This document shows positions 1 to 11,199 of a stretch of 64,000 nt of DNA, in pieces; position 1 is the first letter of the stretch; each line of letters opens with the position of its first letter. Under the pieces are notes generated by a model. It saw only the letters and a program-made list of their open reading frames with translations. It did not search any database and was not told the origin of the DNA. This DNA is from Sycobia sp. Sy_11 (Eukaryota; Arthropoda; Insecta; Hymenoptera; Epichrysomallidae): assembly GCA_018907035.1 (NCBI GenBank), contig JACCIC010000021.1, positions 1,727,001 to 1,791,000 of the forward strand. Direction: 5' to 3'. Made by a program: the position numbers and the translations under genes.

Positions 1-32
1 TTACAAGATTCTCTTTTTGTTCAGAAATTTAT

Positions 33-47
33 AATATTTAAAATAAA

Positions 48-105
<58 letters not shown>

Positions 106-245
106 AAATATAAACCACTTGGTTAGTTTCACAATGATTTATTAAAATCTTACAGCTGTTTCGGCAGCTATGCCTTCTCAAAGAAAATTACAAAATGATC
201 TATATAGAATACGAAAATGAGCACATAGGAAGATTGTGTATATAT

Positions 246-308
<63 letters not shown>

Positions 309-507
309 CGGTAAACTTGCAATAATACAATGGCTCAAGTTGAAAGATCGGAGGTAGGAGTGGGGGCCCCCATTCGTATTCTAATATATATTCGTTTTCG
401 TATCGTATATAGATCATTTTGTAATTTTCTTTGAGAATGGTATAACTGCCGAAACAGCTGTAAGGTTTTAATAAATCATTGTGAAACTAACCAAGTGGTT
501 TATATTT

Positions 508-561
<54 letters not shown>

Positions 562-577
562 TTTATTTTAAATATTA
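33..577. repeat. Fold-back inverted-repeat element
   Basis: The segment reads as a hairpin: bases about 33-220 are matched in reverse complement by about 391-577. The arms share the tract around ACCACTTGGTTAGTTTCACA and the tract GCCGAAACAGCTGTAAG, with a few mismatches, and both outer ends run through a TA microsatellite into AATTTTATTTTAAATATT. The loop (about 221-390) holds a GT/AT microsatellite and a short G-rich stretch. No coding region is present, so it looks like a non-autonomous fold-back or MITE-like element; the family is not recognised. Confidence 0.85.
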
Positions 578-1128
578 ACAATGTTTCAGCAAGTTTTTAG
601 TGAGCAATAAATTAATTTAATTTGAAATTTATAAATCATTGAATCTTAACAATGCTTAGAATGCATTGATGATCGATTTATACGAAGTTCTTGAGTTAGT
701 TTTAGTTTCGTTATCTACGCGCGCGCGTGTATGGGTGACAATTTATCCCCGGAACAAAGGTATACTAATATATAAATCGGCGCGATTGAGCTTATCTTAT
801 TTGAGCTATATAGAATTTTTATAACTGCTCCGATCCGAAGGTAATCAGAGAAAGTTAAATTGTTCAGTCGCCACGACTTTTGATTCAAGTATCTTTTTCG
901 TTGTAATTTATTTATATATTCGTATAAATTCTGATTTTACTATATATATATTTGATCTTTCGAATCGGATATCGCAATATTATGTAAATAAAGTCCGATC
1001 CGTATATATATGTAGAATCGTGAATAGCAAACGAACCATTTATTTGGGTAAATTTTGACGATTATTCGATAGAATACTGCGGGCGCAGCGCGCGCGGGCA
1101 TATAATCCGACGTCCCCGTGCGAATACA
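578..1128. other. AT-rich spacer, 3' flank of the protease
   Basis: I see no gene here. On the minus strand an AATAAA signal (1044 down to 1039) lies about 85 bases past the stop codon of the protease at 1129 and is a plausible poly(A) signal for it. A GC-alternating tract (about 715-730) is simple sequence. Confidence 0.5.
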
Positions 1129-1410
1129 TTAATATTCGACGAATTCGTACGTTTCGTTCGTCCGAATCAGGACGGCGGCGCGCATCTCGAGCGTTTTCAC
1201 GTCGTCCATGGCGCTCTCGATGAAATCTGTGTACGAGGAGACCTGCGCGTAGATCGCCGGTAGCTGATGCTCGACGCAGCCGACTGGGCCGAAATTTAGT
1301 ACGCCAACGAGAACGGCATCGTCGTAGACCAATGGACTGCCGCTGTCGCCCTGCGTACAATTTTATTTGTCGATTATGAGAATTGCGAGGAAAGCTAAAA
1401 CATTTTCATT

Positions 1411-1470
<60 letters not shown>

Positions 1471-3415
1471 ACATATGTAGTAATCGGACGATTACATTAA
1501 TAAGTTTGAGGTATGTCTTTACGTTCAAATGTAGAAAGTAGAACGATGTTGGAGATTCAAAATCATATATAGTTATATTAGAATAAATCAATATCGAGTC
1601 ACTGACGAAAGGCTTAAATTTTCCTCCGATTCGTTCTTATTAATTATTATCATAAAGTAAGCAAAAAAAGACTCTAATGTGTTTTTTTTTTTTTTTTTTT
1701 GACAACTCAGCTGCTGTTCTGCGTATATATCATTAAGAGAGAATAAGTCAACGATTAAGAGATAAAAAGTATAGATTATTATGAAACACCGTATAAAAAT
1801 TTGAGATTGATTGTCTCGCAGCTGCTTTCGATAAATCTCGGACATAGAATTCGAAAAGATTGTGGTTTTGAACGTTGTAAAAATAAATTTAGAAAAAAAT
1901 GAATAATGCGTTGTCGTTGTTGAATTTATGTTCTTGTAAATTAGAGGTTTCTCATGGGAGTATACATTATATATACTTCGTTCGCGTTAATAAGAGATCC
2001 TAGTATATACAAATCTTGTATTACATTGAATGGTTTGAAAAGATATGCCATAGGTCAAATGAAAAATATTCAAATGTTTCTACTTAGATTATCATTATAT
2101 ATTTATGTGCAACAATCTGCTTACTTGACAAACTCCCCTAGAAATGTCCTCGAATTGCGTGACTCTCGCGCAGGTATTGCACGATGCAAGATGATCCTCG
2201 TACAGCATCGAGCAATCGTACCAATTTATCTCTTCCGCCTCGGCATAACGTAAATAGCCATCGCTACTTCCAGTTTCGATCAGATTGCCATCGGGATCGG
2301 GCACAAGGAATATCGTGTTGTATCCGTAGCCGGATATCACCAGTGTCCTATTGACAAACGATTCCAATTCATTCGGCAATTGCAGGCTACTTAACTTGGG
2401 ATTGTTATCTAAATCTAAGCTTTCTCTCAACTGAAAATTATTCAGAATTAAAAATTACCATTATGCGGAGTATATTCTTTACAAAATTATCGAACAACGG
2501 ATGTACATAGCTATGTCCATTCAATGACTTATTATAATAAAGATGGAATAAATGTAAAAAATGTAAGCAGTACCAATGGATTTAAAAATTAATTTCAAAT
2601 TTCAAAGGTTTGTACATCAGATTGTAAGCCAACCTCCAAGAGTTCCAAGAGAGTAAAATAATATCCCCATAAATATAATGGGTACAACTTTAAAAATGAT
2701 AATGATACTATTGAGAAATATTTCGAGGTCATGGAAAATATTAAGCAACTATTTATATCATGTTTACGAAAAACCATCCTTCAAATAGATATTAAAATCT
2801 TTCTATTACTAGAGAAAGCGAAAAAATCCTTATTTTTAGTTATTAAAAACCTTTAAATAATTTGGAAGTTTTGAAAATTTCCAAAAAAAAACAAACAAAA
2901 AACAACAAACGTTCACAATCCTACTTTGCCGTAACGAGTAATTCAGTAAATGTGATTGATTTTTCCTCACTTTTCTGCGAAATTTGTGAAAATTATTTAT
3001 TATTATTTTTTTTTTTTGAATACCTTAACAACGGCAATGTCGTCCCTGCAAAGATGACTTTGCGTGGGCTCGATAAGATGAGGATTATAATTCAGCGGTA
3101 TGTAAACCTTGTCCACCGTTATTCGGAACGTCGAATCGCCGAAGTAGCTCGTGTGAAGGGTCGAAACGAGAACGGAAAAGTAATCGTCCAGGAACGTACC
3201 GTCCTCGTCGTTGACGAAGCAATGGGCCGCCGTAATGACGAAGAAATCGCCGATAATTGCGCCGCCGCATCTAGCCTCGTTATTTTTCTGCACCGATACT
3301 TGATACTTGAACTGGTCTTCTGTCGCTAAATCGGCGCCGACGATCGCCTCCTCAACGGAGGCTTTTGCTGGAAAGTTTTTTTTTTGTATAATAATGACGA
3401 TACTTATTTATAAGT

Positions 3416-3466
<51 letters not shown>

Positions 3467-3547
3467 TAACTATTTTAATTTATATGACTTGCCTTCAGTG
3501 CACAATCCAAAAATGAACAAACAAATAAAAATTTTAAATTGTCCCAT
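1129..3547 (-). CDS. S1-family serine protease, four exons, secreted
   Basis: Exons on the minus strand are 3547-3493, 3367-3024, 2430-2125 and 1350-1129; joined they give 308 residues with phases 1, 0 and 0 agreeing at every junction. Residues 1-18 (MGQFKIFICLFIFGLCTE) form a signal peptide. The catalytic triad is visible: His67 in TAAHC, Asp128 in DDIAVVK, Ser238 in GDSGSPL. The residue six before the catalytic serine (position 189 in chymotrypsin numbering) is Gly, arguing against trypsin specificity and for a chymotrypsin- or elastase-like pocket. Two oddities: the first intron has a GC donor (GAAG/GCAAGT), and the mature start IVGADLA follows Glu-Glu-Ala, not Arg or Lys, so activation by a trypsin-like enzyme is not expected. 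The start codon is the first Met of the signal exon. A digestive or secreted role is inferred from family membership. TA repeats lie in introns 1 and 3. It is less like the two chymotrypsin copies further on than those are to each other. Confidence 0.9.
1413..1467. repeat. (AT)n microsatellite in intron 3
   Basis: A nearly pure AT dinucleotide run within the last intron of the protease gene. Confidence 0.95.
3420..3462. repeat. (AT)n microsatellite in intron 1
   Basis: AT dinucleotide run inside the GC-AG intron of the protease gene. Confidence 0.95.
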
Positions 3548-3885
3548 TTTATTAATAATGTTTACACTTCTATTACAGGTAATGTTTTAGGTTGTTAGCA
3601 TATTATATTTTCAAATTTACCTCGATACGTGATATATATGTATTATATAGTATATAATAAATATAGTTACACAATGATCTGTATAGTTATTCAAATATTT
3701 TTTTTGAAATATAATTATATAATTTGCTGTTTAATCAAAAATATACTCTTAAGTATCTACAAAATTCGATTAGATATATATAAACATGCAAATTTTATTT
3801 ACTTCAAAATAATGATTTTATGCTACTTTCTTTAAGCGTCCAAAAGGTATAATCACTTATATTCGGATATCGGGATTCGTCTTCC

Positions 3886-3913
3886 CAATGATAGGAAGAG
3901 CCGACATCGAAGG
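3886..3913 (-). pseudogene. 28S rRNA fragment (about 28 nt)
   Basis: The reverse complement contains CTTCGATGTCGGCTCTTCCT followed by ATCATTG. From memory this matches a universally conserved stretch of eukaryotic nuclear large-subunit rRNA without mismatch. Identity stops on both sides (TTAACC before, GGGAAGACG after), so this is a tiny isolated fragment, not a functional rRNA gene. How it arrived is unknown. Confidence 0.6.
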
Positions 3914-5247
3914 TTAAAAAATCTTGAGTGAACGAACACATACATACGCAATTATAATTTTATTTTTTGAATAAACTTTATAATATATCTAGTAAAGATT
4001 ACAAAATCTGACGAAAAAATATGAACTGCCTTTTGTATGCATTCTAGTGTCTTAAGGTAATGCAGCCATTTATTATTTTATATTTATAATTTATACAAAT
4101 TTATCAATATGTTATAAGAATAAACTGAAACAAAATTGACAAAATTTGATAGATTAGGTATAAAATTAAATCATATGTAGTTGTATTAAGGAAAAGTAAA
4201 CTTAAAGTTTTCTGTGATAATTTACCATTATTTTGCTGTAAATTTGATATAAGTTTAAATGAAACTTAAATACTGATTCTTTTGAATTTTTTACAATCAT
4301 TCATATTGTACATAATATACTGATAATTTGTGACGAGGTAACATGGCCGATTTAGTTTCCTTCAATGATTATTATAGTTTCAAAAAAATTCTTAAAAATA
4401 TATGTTTTTTGACTCAATTAGCCTTACACCATCTCAATAAAAAACCATGAAAAATATCTAAAAAAACCATTATCATAATTATTGATTTTGATTGATTTTT
4501 AAAATGATCAAGCGGTAATTGTAGTTTCATTGTTTTAGATATCAGTTGTATCATTATGGATAATTTCGTAAAAATACAAATGTCATACATTATTAATGTA
4601 TAATCGACTTGATAACGTACCCCTTATTACTCTATGTAATTATTAATAATTTTTGAAATTTTATTTTATTGTATATTCTTGCGTCTAAAAACCACTGCTT
4701 ATTAAATCGCTACAACATAGTCAGTGCCGAATTAAGGCGGGGGGAGGTAAACTCTTAAAATAGATACTACCAAAAAAGCTAGACAGAAATAGTAGTATAT
4801 TATTAAAAAATAATATATTAAGAGGTACTATATAAAATATTTTCAGATGATCCAAACAATACTTTCGTAAAAAAATGTATTCTCGAAATGTAATAACGTC
4901 GATAAGCTAATTTGCTCTCTTAATATTAGTAAAGAACACAATTACTTTACAGTGTTTTATCTGGATTATACAGTAAGTTACTGAATTTTTACATAGACAC
5001 AGGAAGCAGTTGGTATGGTGTAAACTGAAGCAATGTACCGGATTAAAACCGTAAAATATACCATTGGAGCGATCCCATTCTTAACAGAACGAAGATTACC
5101 ATTCCATACAACAGTAAATATCTTGAAATAATAGTGTTGATCTCTAAGTTCAATCCTATATTAAAAAAGAATATCGACATATATGCAGAAAAAGTTCGAG
5201 GTACAGTCGTTTACTTTTCAAAAAGAATTTTCGAAGAACTCATAAAT
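3914..5247. other. AT-rich intergenic DNA, no gene seen
   Basis: Both strands are full of stops in all frames and I recognise no repeat. A short GC-rich spot near 4730-4745 (AAGGCGGGGGGAGG) is unexplained. Confidence 0.5.
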
Positions 5248-5249
5248 AT

Positions 5250-6429
5250 TAGGTTGTCAAATATCTCCCTACCGCCTTTTTGTCTTATGAATTTCGCGGC
5301 TTTCGCGCATTTGAAAGGTCTTGATATAACGTACAAAAGAACGCTATGCATGATTAGTTTGGATATTGCGTTGAAAAGTTATAGACGTGTAAACACGGAG
5401 TAGTTTATGTGAGATTAATGGTGTTTTGCGGGATGGCCCGCTATCACTTCGAACCACAGAGGATTGGTTTCGACAATTCAGAGCCGGTGAAAACGACACC
5501 ATGTAAGCCAGCCGGCGGCAGATCTGTGACGACGAATACCGATCAAATCATGGAATTTATCGAGTTAGACCGGCATGTGGCATCTCGTGACATCGCCCAG
5601 GAGACGAGAGTTCGTCACCAAACCATTTTAAACTATCTGCAGAAGGTTGGATACAAAAAAAGCTCGATATTTGGGTGCAGCATGATATGACGCAAAAAAT
5701 CCTTCTGGACCGAATCAACGCCTGCGATGTGCTGCTGAAACGGAACGAACTCGACCCATTTTTGAAGCGGATGATGACTGGCGACGAAAAATGTATCACA
5801 TACGACAGTATCAAGCGAAAACGGTCGTGGTGCAAGCCAGGTGGACCGTTCCAAACAGTAGCCAAGCCGGGATTGACGGCCAGGAAGGTTTTGCTGTGTG
5901 TTTGGTGGGTTTGGAAGGGGATAATCCACTATGAGCTGCTTCCATATGGCCAGACGCTTAATTCTATCATCTACTGTGTACAACTGCACCGCTTGAAGCA
6001 GGCTATCGACCAGAAGCGTCCACAATTGGCCAACAGGAAGGGTGTAGTGTTCCACCAAGACAATGCCAGACCACACACTTCGTTGATGACTCGTCAGAAG
6101 CTACGAGAGTTCGGATGGGAGGTTTTATCGCATCCACCTTATAACCCAGACATACCGCCAAGTGATTACCACCTGTTCCTGCCCATGTCGAACGCCCTTG
6201 GTGGTGTAAAGTTGGACTCAAAAGAGGCTTGTGCAAAGTGGCTGTCCGAGTTCTTCACCAATAAGGAGAGGGGTTTCTACGAGAGGGGTATTATGAAGTT
6301 GCCGTCTAGATGGAAACAGATTATCGAACAAAACGACGCATATTTGAAGTAAATCCGACCACTGTAACACTTTTTATAAATCATTGAACGAAGAGCAACA
6401 AAACGGAAGGGAGATATTTGACAACCTAA
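5250..6429 (+). mobile_element. mariner element with TIRs and TA duplication
   Basis: The ends are inverted repeats starting TTAGGTTGTCAAATATCTCC, about 25 bp each. They are flanked by TA at 5248-5249 and 6430-6431, the canonical Tc1/mariner target duplication. The length of 1180 bp is close to an autonomous mariner, slightly short in the N-terminal part. It lies in non-coding AT-rich DNA. Confidence 0.9.
5409..6352 (+). pseudogene. mariner transposase, frameshifted
   Basis: The DNA-cutting enzyme of the element is spread over three frames. A fragment with the helix-turn-helix entry motif DWFRQFRAGEND (about 5461-5505) stops at a TAA near 5506. The middle part (ending near 5690) carries SRDIAQETRVRHQTILNYLQ. 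The C-terminal part (5660-6352) carries the catalytic aspartates in TGDEK, HQDNARPHTS and PPSDYHLF, in DD34D spacing. A conserved Trp after TGDEK is Cys here. At least two frameshifts and the loss of the first about 60 residues make it inactive. The subfamily was not assigned. Confidence 0.85.
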
Positions 6430-6839
6430 TATAATGCATCAACAAGTTTTGGAACATGTAAAATAAAAAAAAAGCAAGCAAAAATTGGAGTCTTGCTCTC
6501 GATTCTACACCTAATATTAAACATATTTCCATCTATTATCGTTTTTTTTTGGTACATCGTAGACGATCCTGAGAATAAGCACTTTCTCTGTTTTTTTTTT
6601 GTTTGCAAATAGATAACCATGAAGAAATAGATTAAAAAGACAGTATTATAAAATACTAAATGAACACGTGATTGATATATAGTAAAAACCGTACTCAAAC
6701 ATACGATAATGCGAAAAATATGTTTGGCTACGACAAAGGATTTCAAGTATATTAGAAAGCAATTATAACAATTGGCTTTTTATTCAGTATGTCAGTCTTT
6801 AAAATTAGTGGAGGAGTATCCGTGTAGTGTCAAAGTGTG

Positions 6840-7160
6840 TACTGAAGCACTTTCAGTTTTTACTATATTATTAAGTTTATATAATTTATTTACTATTTCA
6901 ACATCCAGATGGTCTACCATGAGTTCTAAAGAATCTAATATCATTAGATACTAGATCATCACAAAGATGGGCTGCGACTGATAAAGATTACGTCAATAAT
7001 TTTGAAAAGAGTTTTATAAATTTAATCAAAATATCTCAAGGCAACGAATTGAAATCGCAAGCTCGAGAAGAAGCTGCAGGTTTATTGACAGAAACCTCAA
7101 AATCTGAAAATGCTTCCTTGGCTCTATTGTGGAACCATATATCTTACACAGATTAAATAC
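6840..7160 (+). pseudogene. Possible hAT-type transposase remnant
   Basis: Frames here read like the central part of hAT-derived proteins: SRWSTMSSKES near 6912-6945, then in another frame REEAAGLLTETSK and LWNHI near 7060-7140. The pattern (a DTRWS-like box, then a Leu-rich segment with ARxLxxK-like spacing) is reminiscent of ZMYM1 or P52rIPK-like hAT relatives. Several stops and frameshifts break it, and no terminal repeats were found. The assignment is weak. Confidence 0.35.
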
Positions 7161-9499
7161 TATATTAGTCGATATACTTACAGAATATTAATATTAATTT
7201 TGTTCCAGTAAACGTATTGCCATTACCATTTAAAGAAGTATCGTCACCATTCTGGGGTTTCAAGAACAGTCTCTCGCTACGGGAAAGGACTTGTCTCCTT
7301 TGCCTTATAGTTTCCGCAAACGAGTTTATACACCAGAATCTATAACTAAGACATACATTCGGGCTAAAACTCGATTTAGTAGAGATGATTTTACCAGGCT
7401 GTATATTTTTACAGTTCTTTATACTTTTGCCCATATCGCACTTTAAAATTTGATTAAGTCGTCCTTACGTGCTGATATAGATCTTGGAGATTTTACAAGC
7501 CTATTCATTTGTTACGGTATTGATTTCTTTTCAATACATTTCGGGAGGCTTATAATAGCCTATAAGAGTGGTCTATTCTTTTTACAATACATTCTGTTCA
7601 TGTGAGCCTTACACACCAGTTAGATATACATAAGTTTTTTACTTTTACAGCTCTGAACTCGAACACCATAAGTTAATTTCATTTCAAATTTACACAGTCA
7701 ATTCTTAAAATTTAAGACTGAAGCAAAAGTTTGAAACAAAACTAATAGACTGAAATATTCAGATTCAAGTAAAAGGCGCAAAATAAATCGATTGATCAGT
7801 GAAGAAAGGCAAATTCAAATTTTACATGGTCCTGAAAAAATTTCCACAAAATTTAAACATTTACGTTTATGATGGATAAATGATATATGGAATGAAAGAC
7901 CTAGAACGCAGTTTGTAGTTATGTTACTAATGTAAGAAGTATTGATGATTCATCATTGAAAGTAAATTTAATAAGATTTATGTAAATGTTTAATCAAATG
8001 ACTTAAGTAAACATGTGCTAATAGTTAAACCAATTTTAACCACGAGTTAAAATGCAAAATTAAGGTTTTCCTCAAGTCGTGAAAATAGTAAATAGGATAA
8101 TATAATGTTTTACAATAGTATTTAATTAGATGATAAGTTTTCCAAATATTTATATAGGCTTTAGAGTTCACTAGTCGAATAGCGAATTGTAAAAGGGGGC
8201 GATAGTTTTCAGTTTTGAAAAGAATAAAAGATTTACATAGATCTAGGATGCGTGATAAAATATTATTCTCATTGAATATTCTTATTATTGAAAAGTAGTG
8301 ACTCAAACCGCTTAGTTCGATAAATTGATAAGCGAGTTTGTGACTATAGAAACCAGAAAAAATGTATATTTAGATCTGTATTTTTTGCTTTACATTCTTC
8401 AAATTTGAATAACTTTTTCTTGTTTATTTTAATTCATTTATTTATCTATAATTCGTCTTTTTAGCGGAAGTTTATAGGTACGCAACAAATAGTCATTTCT
8501 ACACATGCACTAGAAACCACAAACTTTTAGGGCATGGGACGTGATTTTAGCACCAAGACTCATAAAAGCTTAATCCGACATTAAATACAGTTAATATTGT
8601 TGAATATTTTAAAGTGGCTCATTAGTAAACTGAATAATGGAAGATCATATTGAAAGTTTGAAAAATTAAAGTTATAAGATAAAGAAACATTCATTAGCAC
8701 AGTTTTATTTGACTATATTTACGTTAGATATCTTCGAAAGTCAATCGAAAGGTATTATTAAAATAAGAAAAAAGATGGGTATTAATAAAAAATTTGATTC
8801 TCTATATACATAAACGAATCTACTAGCATCAGAAGTTTTGATCACTTATTCTGTATAATAATTTCTTGTACTTTTCATACATTATACGTTTCTAGATTGT
8901 TAAACAATTCACGTTCCTTTCATAGAAAATCTGTGTAATTAATTCAACTGATATACATTAATGCATACGTACGTATTATTTTGTAAATAAAATGAGGTTT
9001 TGGTTCTAACTTTCCTAGTTTTCTGTATAGATACCACTAAACTTTCTCGAGCTATCATTATATTTTTTTCAGAAACTGGTCTTTCTTTAATCTCTTATAC
9101 GAAGTATACTGTGATGTATCTTACCAATTTTTTTAGAATATCGACAATTTTTTACACAATAATACTTTTAACAGCAGCACGTACTTCGAAGATTTTGCCT
9201 ACCAGTGTTTCTGATCAGCCACCTTAATAAAAAAGCACGAAACTCATATAACCATATCATATTAATAAGAACTCACTTACACCTGAAATAATGATGATCG
9301 GCTTACTAGGCTGGTTTATATATATCATGTTTGTTTTATATATTATCATTTATATTACACATATACAGAATGCAAATTCTGCAGATATTCTAATTTTTTT
9401 CATTTGCTGTATTTTAACTTTCTATGCATTGTTAGATATTTATTATATGAATCATAGACCCTTTAAAATGTCTATATATTTATATTTATTTTAACAGCT
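7161..9499. other. AT-rich DNA, no gene seen
   Basis: A long stretch with no convincing coding region, repeat or RNA. Small open frames occur (for example minus 7165-7434 and plus 9000-9227), but composition and lack of motifs suggest chance. Confidence 0.5.
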
Positions 9500-10020
9500 A
9501 TTTATAATAAAAGGTTTACAGAAAAAGTATATTAATTCTATAAAAATAATAGATAATAGACTTATTAAACAAAAGTTTTATTGAAAATATATAAATAACT
9601 TCAAGTATAATGTACAATCAGTGAGAGTGTATAGCAAAAAGTAAATAAAATTTTTGTTGCTGATAAGAATATAGAAATTATATTTAATTTATACGAAGAT
9701 TAAACAAGAGTTAACAGGGATATATACATGTGTGTATATTTGTATGTGTACATATGTGTATAACAGCTACACCAGGGCAGCTCCCATTGCGGTGCTAGTT
9801 CTATTTGCTTTTCGATCCAATTGACAAAGATAAAAGCCCTAATGAAGACGTCCGGATCCCTTGTAGCACAGGGAGTTCCAAATGATACAAATCCGATTTG
9901 CACACTGTCGGTGACTGATTGTAAATGTTATTGTCAATTTATACATATATAGTTGTGCACTTTGTTATGAGCGTATAAAGGAAATGAAATAGGACATTTT
10001 ATATTATATATAAATATAGA
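9500..10020 (-). repeat. Duplicated segment: 3' end of chymotrypsin copy B
   Basis: This segment aligns along its length with about 39,450-39,985: the same UTR-like sequence (TTATTGAAAATATATAAATA, ACGAAGATTAAACAAGAG), then the last protease exon, then the same intron start (ACATTTTATATTATATATAA). It is the downstream end of the second, broken chymotrypsin locus whose first exon is at 28,561. Confidence 0.85.
9772..9915 (-). pseudogene. Truncated last exon of chymotrypsin copy B
   Basis: The reading frame gives VQIGFVSFGTPC and DPDVF...NWIEKQIEL, matching the C-terminal exon of the intact copy at 39,681-39,845. The first about 21 bases, which would encode GDSGGPL with the catalytic serine, are replaced by unrelated sequence, so there is neither an acceptor site nor a nucleophile. 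The stop codon used by copy A (TGA) is TGG here (9774-9772), so the frame runs on into the former 3' UTR. It is a clear pseudogene exon. Confidence 0.85.
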
Positions 10021-10139
10021 AAGAGCATCTTTCAAGGCGACGCAGGATATCATTCTGTATCTGGCTGCGATGGCATCAGAAACAACATTTTAAAAATACT
10101 ATTTTTAAAAACATATTGTTGCTATCTGTAACACATTAA

Positions 10140-10480
10140 ATGTCATCATGCATCTTATATACTTTCCACATATATGCAATACCGCTACAGTGATCTGCAT
10201 CCCTAAAGCAAGTAATTTTTTACTGTCCCAAAAGCTAGTGCGTCATCAGCCTGCTGAACGTCCTAAGTCAAAACCCGAAAAATTTCCTTATAAATCACCT
10301 GAACAGATTTATGGAAGCAAAACTTTATGCTGAACCGACTACATATTTTTTGAAAAAGACACAGCACCTGTTACCAGCTTCTCAGGGTTTTGGAATTCAT
10401 CCTTAACTACTTGAACAATTTATAGCCAAACAACTATTATAATTATATCGTGGTTTCAGACACTTTTAAAAACTTGTAGT
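10140..10480 (+). pseudogene. LINE reverse-transcriptase scrap
   Basis: Two adjoining frames carry a piece of a non-LTR reverse transcriptase: ATVICIPKAS, then, shifted, ISLLNVLS, corresponding to the RT motif of type K-PGK...RPISLLNVLSK. The following residues (FMEAKLYAEPT, then SQGFGIHP in another frame) also fit that region. Frameshifts show decay. Only about 110 residues remain and no ends are visible. Jockey-like clades use this wording; the exact clade is not assignable. Confidence 0.55.
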
Positions 10481-10639
10481 GATTATGAATGTTTTATAAT
10501 AATTGTACTATTTATTGTATAGTTTGTGCATGCATAGGCTGAAGCATAAGTAGTTTTCAATTTATTATTGAAGTAGTTTTCAATATCAAAATTATTGTTT
10601 ATTAAACTTACTTGTTTTTTTTTTTGGAGAGCGTGAGAG

Positions 10640-10750
10640 AGACTTCTTGGATGGATTGCTGAACGAACTACTGTACTGAACTGCTACTGCACTGAACGAA
10701 TTGAACTGAATTGAATGAATCTTGTAGAAAAATTCGGGCTTTATATACCC
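10640..10750 (-). promoter_or_regulatory. TATA box with reiterated initiator-like motifs
   Basis: On the minus strand a strong TATA box (GTATATAAAGC, 10748 down to 10738) is followed within 25-70 bases by many copies of TTCA(A/G)T (for example ATTCAATTCAGTTCAATTCG), which resemble the arthropod initiator TCAGT. The arrangement looks like an LTR or gene core promoter directed leftward. No coding region follows, so its owner is unknown. Confidence 0.45.
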
Positions 10751-11199
10751 GGTCAGTCAATGCCATAGAAGATCTCTCACTCAGCCTCTCAATTTTTATA
10801 GGCTTGTTTTTGTTACATTGATCTTTCGTTTTCTTATTTCTAACATTTGATTATTTTATAATAATTATTATAGAAATCTTACAATATGTTCGTTATATTC
10901 ACTAATGTTGTTATAAATAAATTCTCGTCGTTATAACTAATTATTTTATTAAATATTGAATATTTGGAAATATTCAATATTTAAATTAGCGCACTGCTAG
11001 TGCACGTGTTCGTTACTTCAAGCGTCTTTAATCGTCAAAACATACGCTTCTGACATATAAGGCTTGTGTTAGTCCCAATATTTTAAAGCTGTATATCGAT
11101 GGATGCTATAAAATTGTTTTACTCGCCCAAATATGGTAGCGGACAAAATTTCGTTATTTTGGACTAAACTTATAGTCCGATGTATTTTATATAAATATA

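Noticed and set aside
178..417. ORF with poly(Ile-Tyr)
   Set aside because: Translation of an AT microsatellite; similar ORFs at 1406-1591, 3307-3516, 49,180-49,371 and 63,430-63,753 were dismissed for the same reason.
7165..7434. 89-codon ORF on the minus strand
   Set aside because: No recognisable motif, no splice support, and the plus strand just upstream reads as a decaying transposase.
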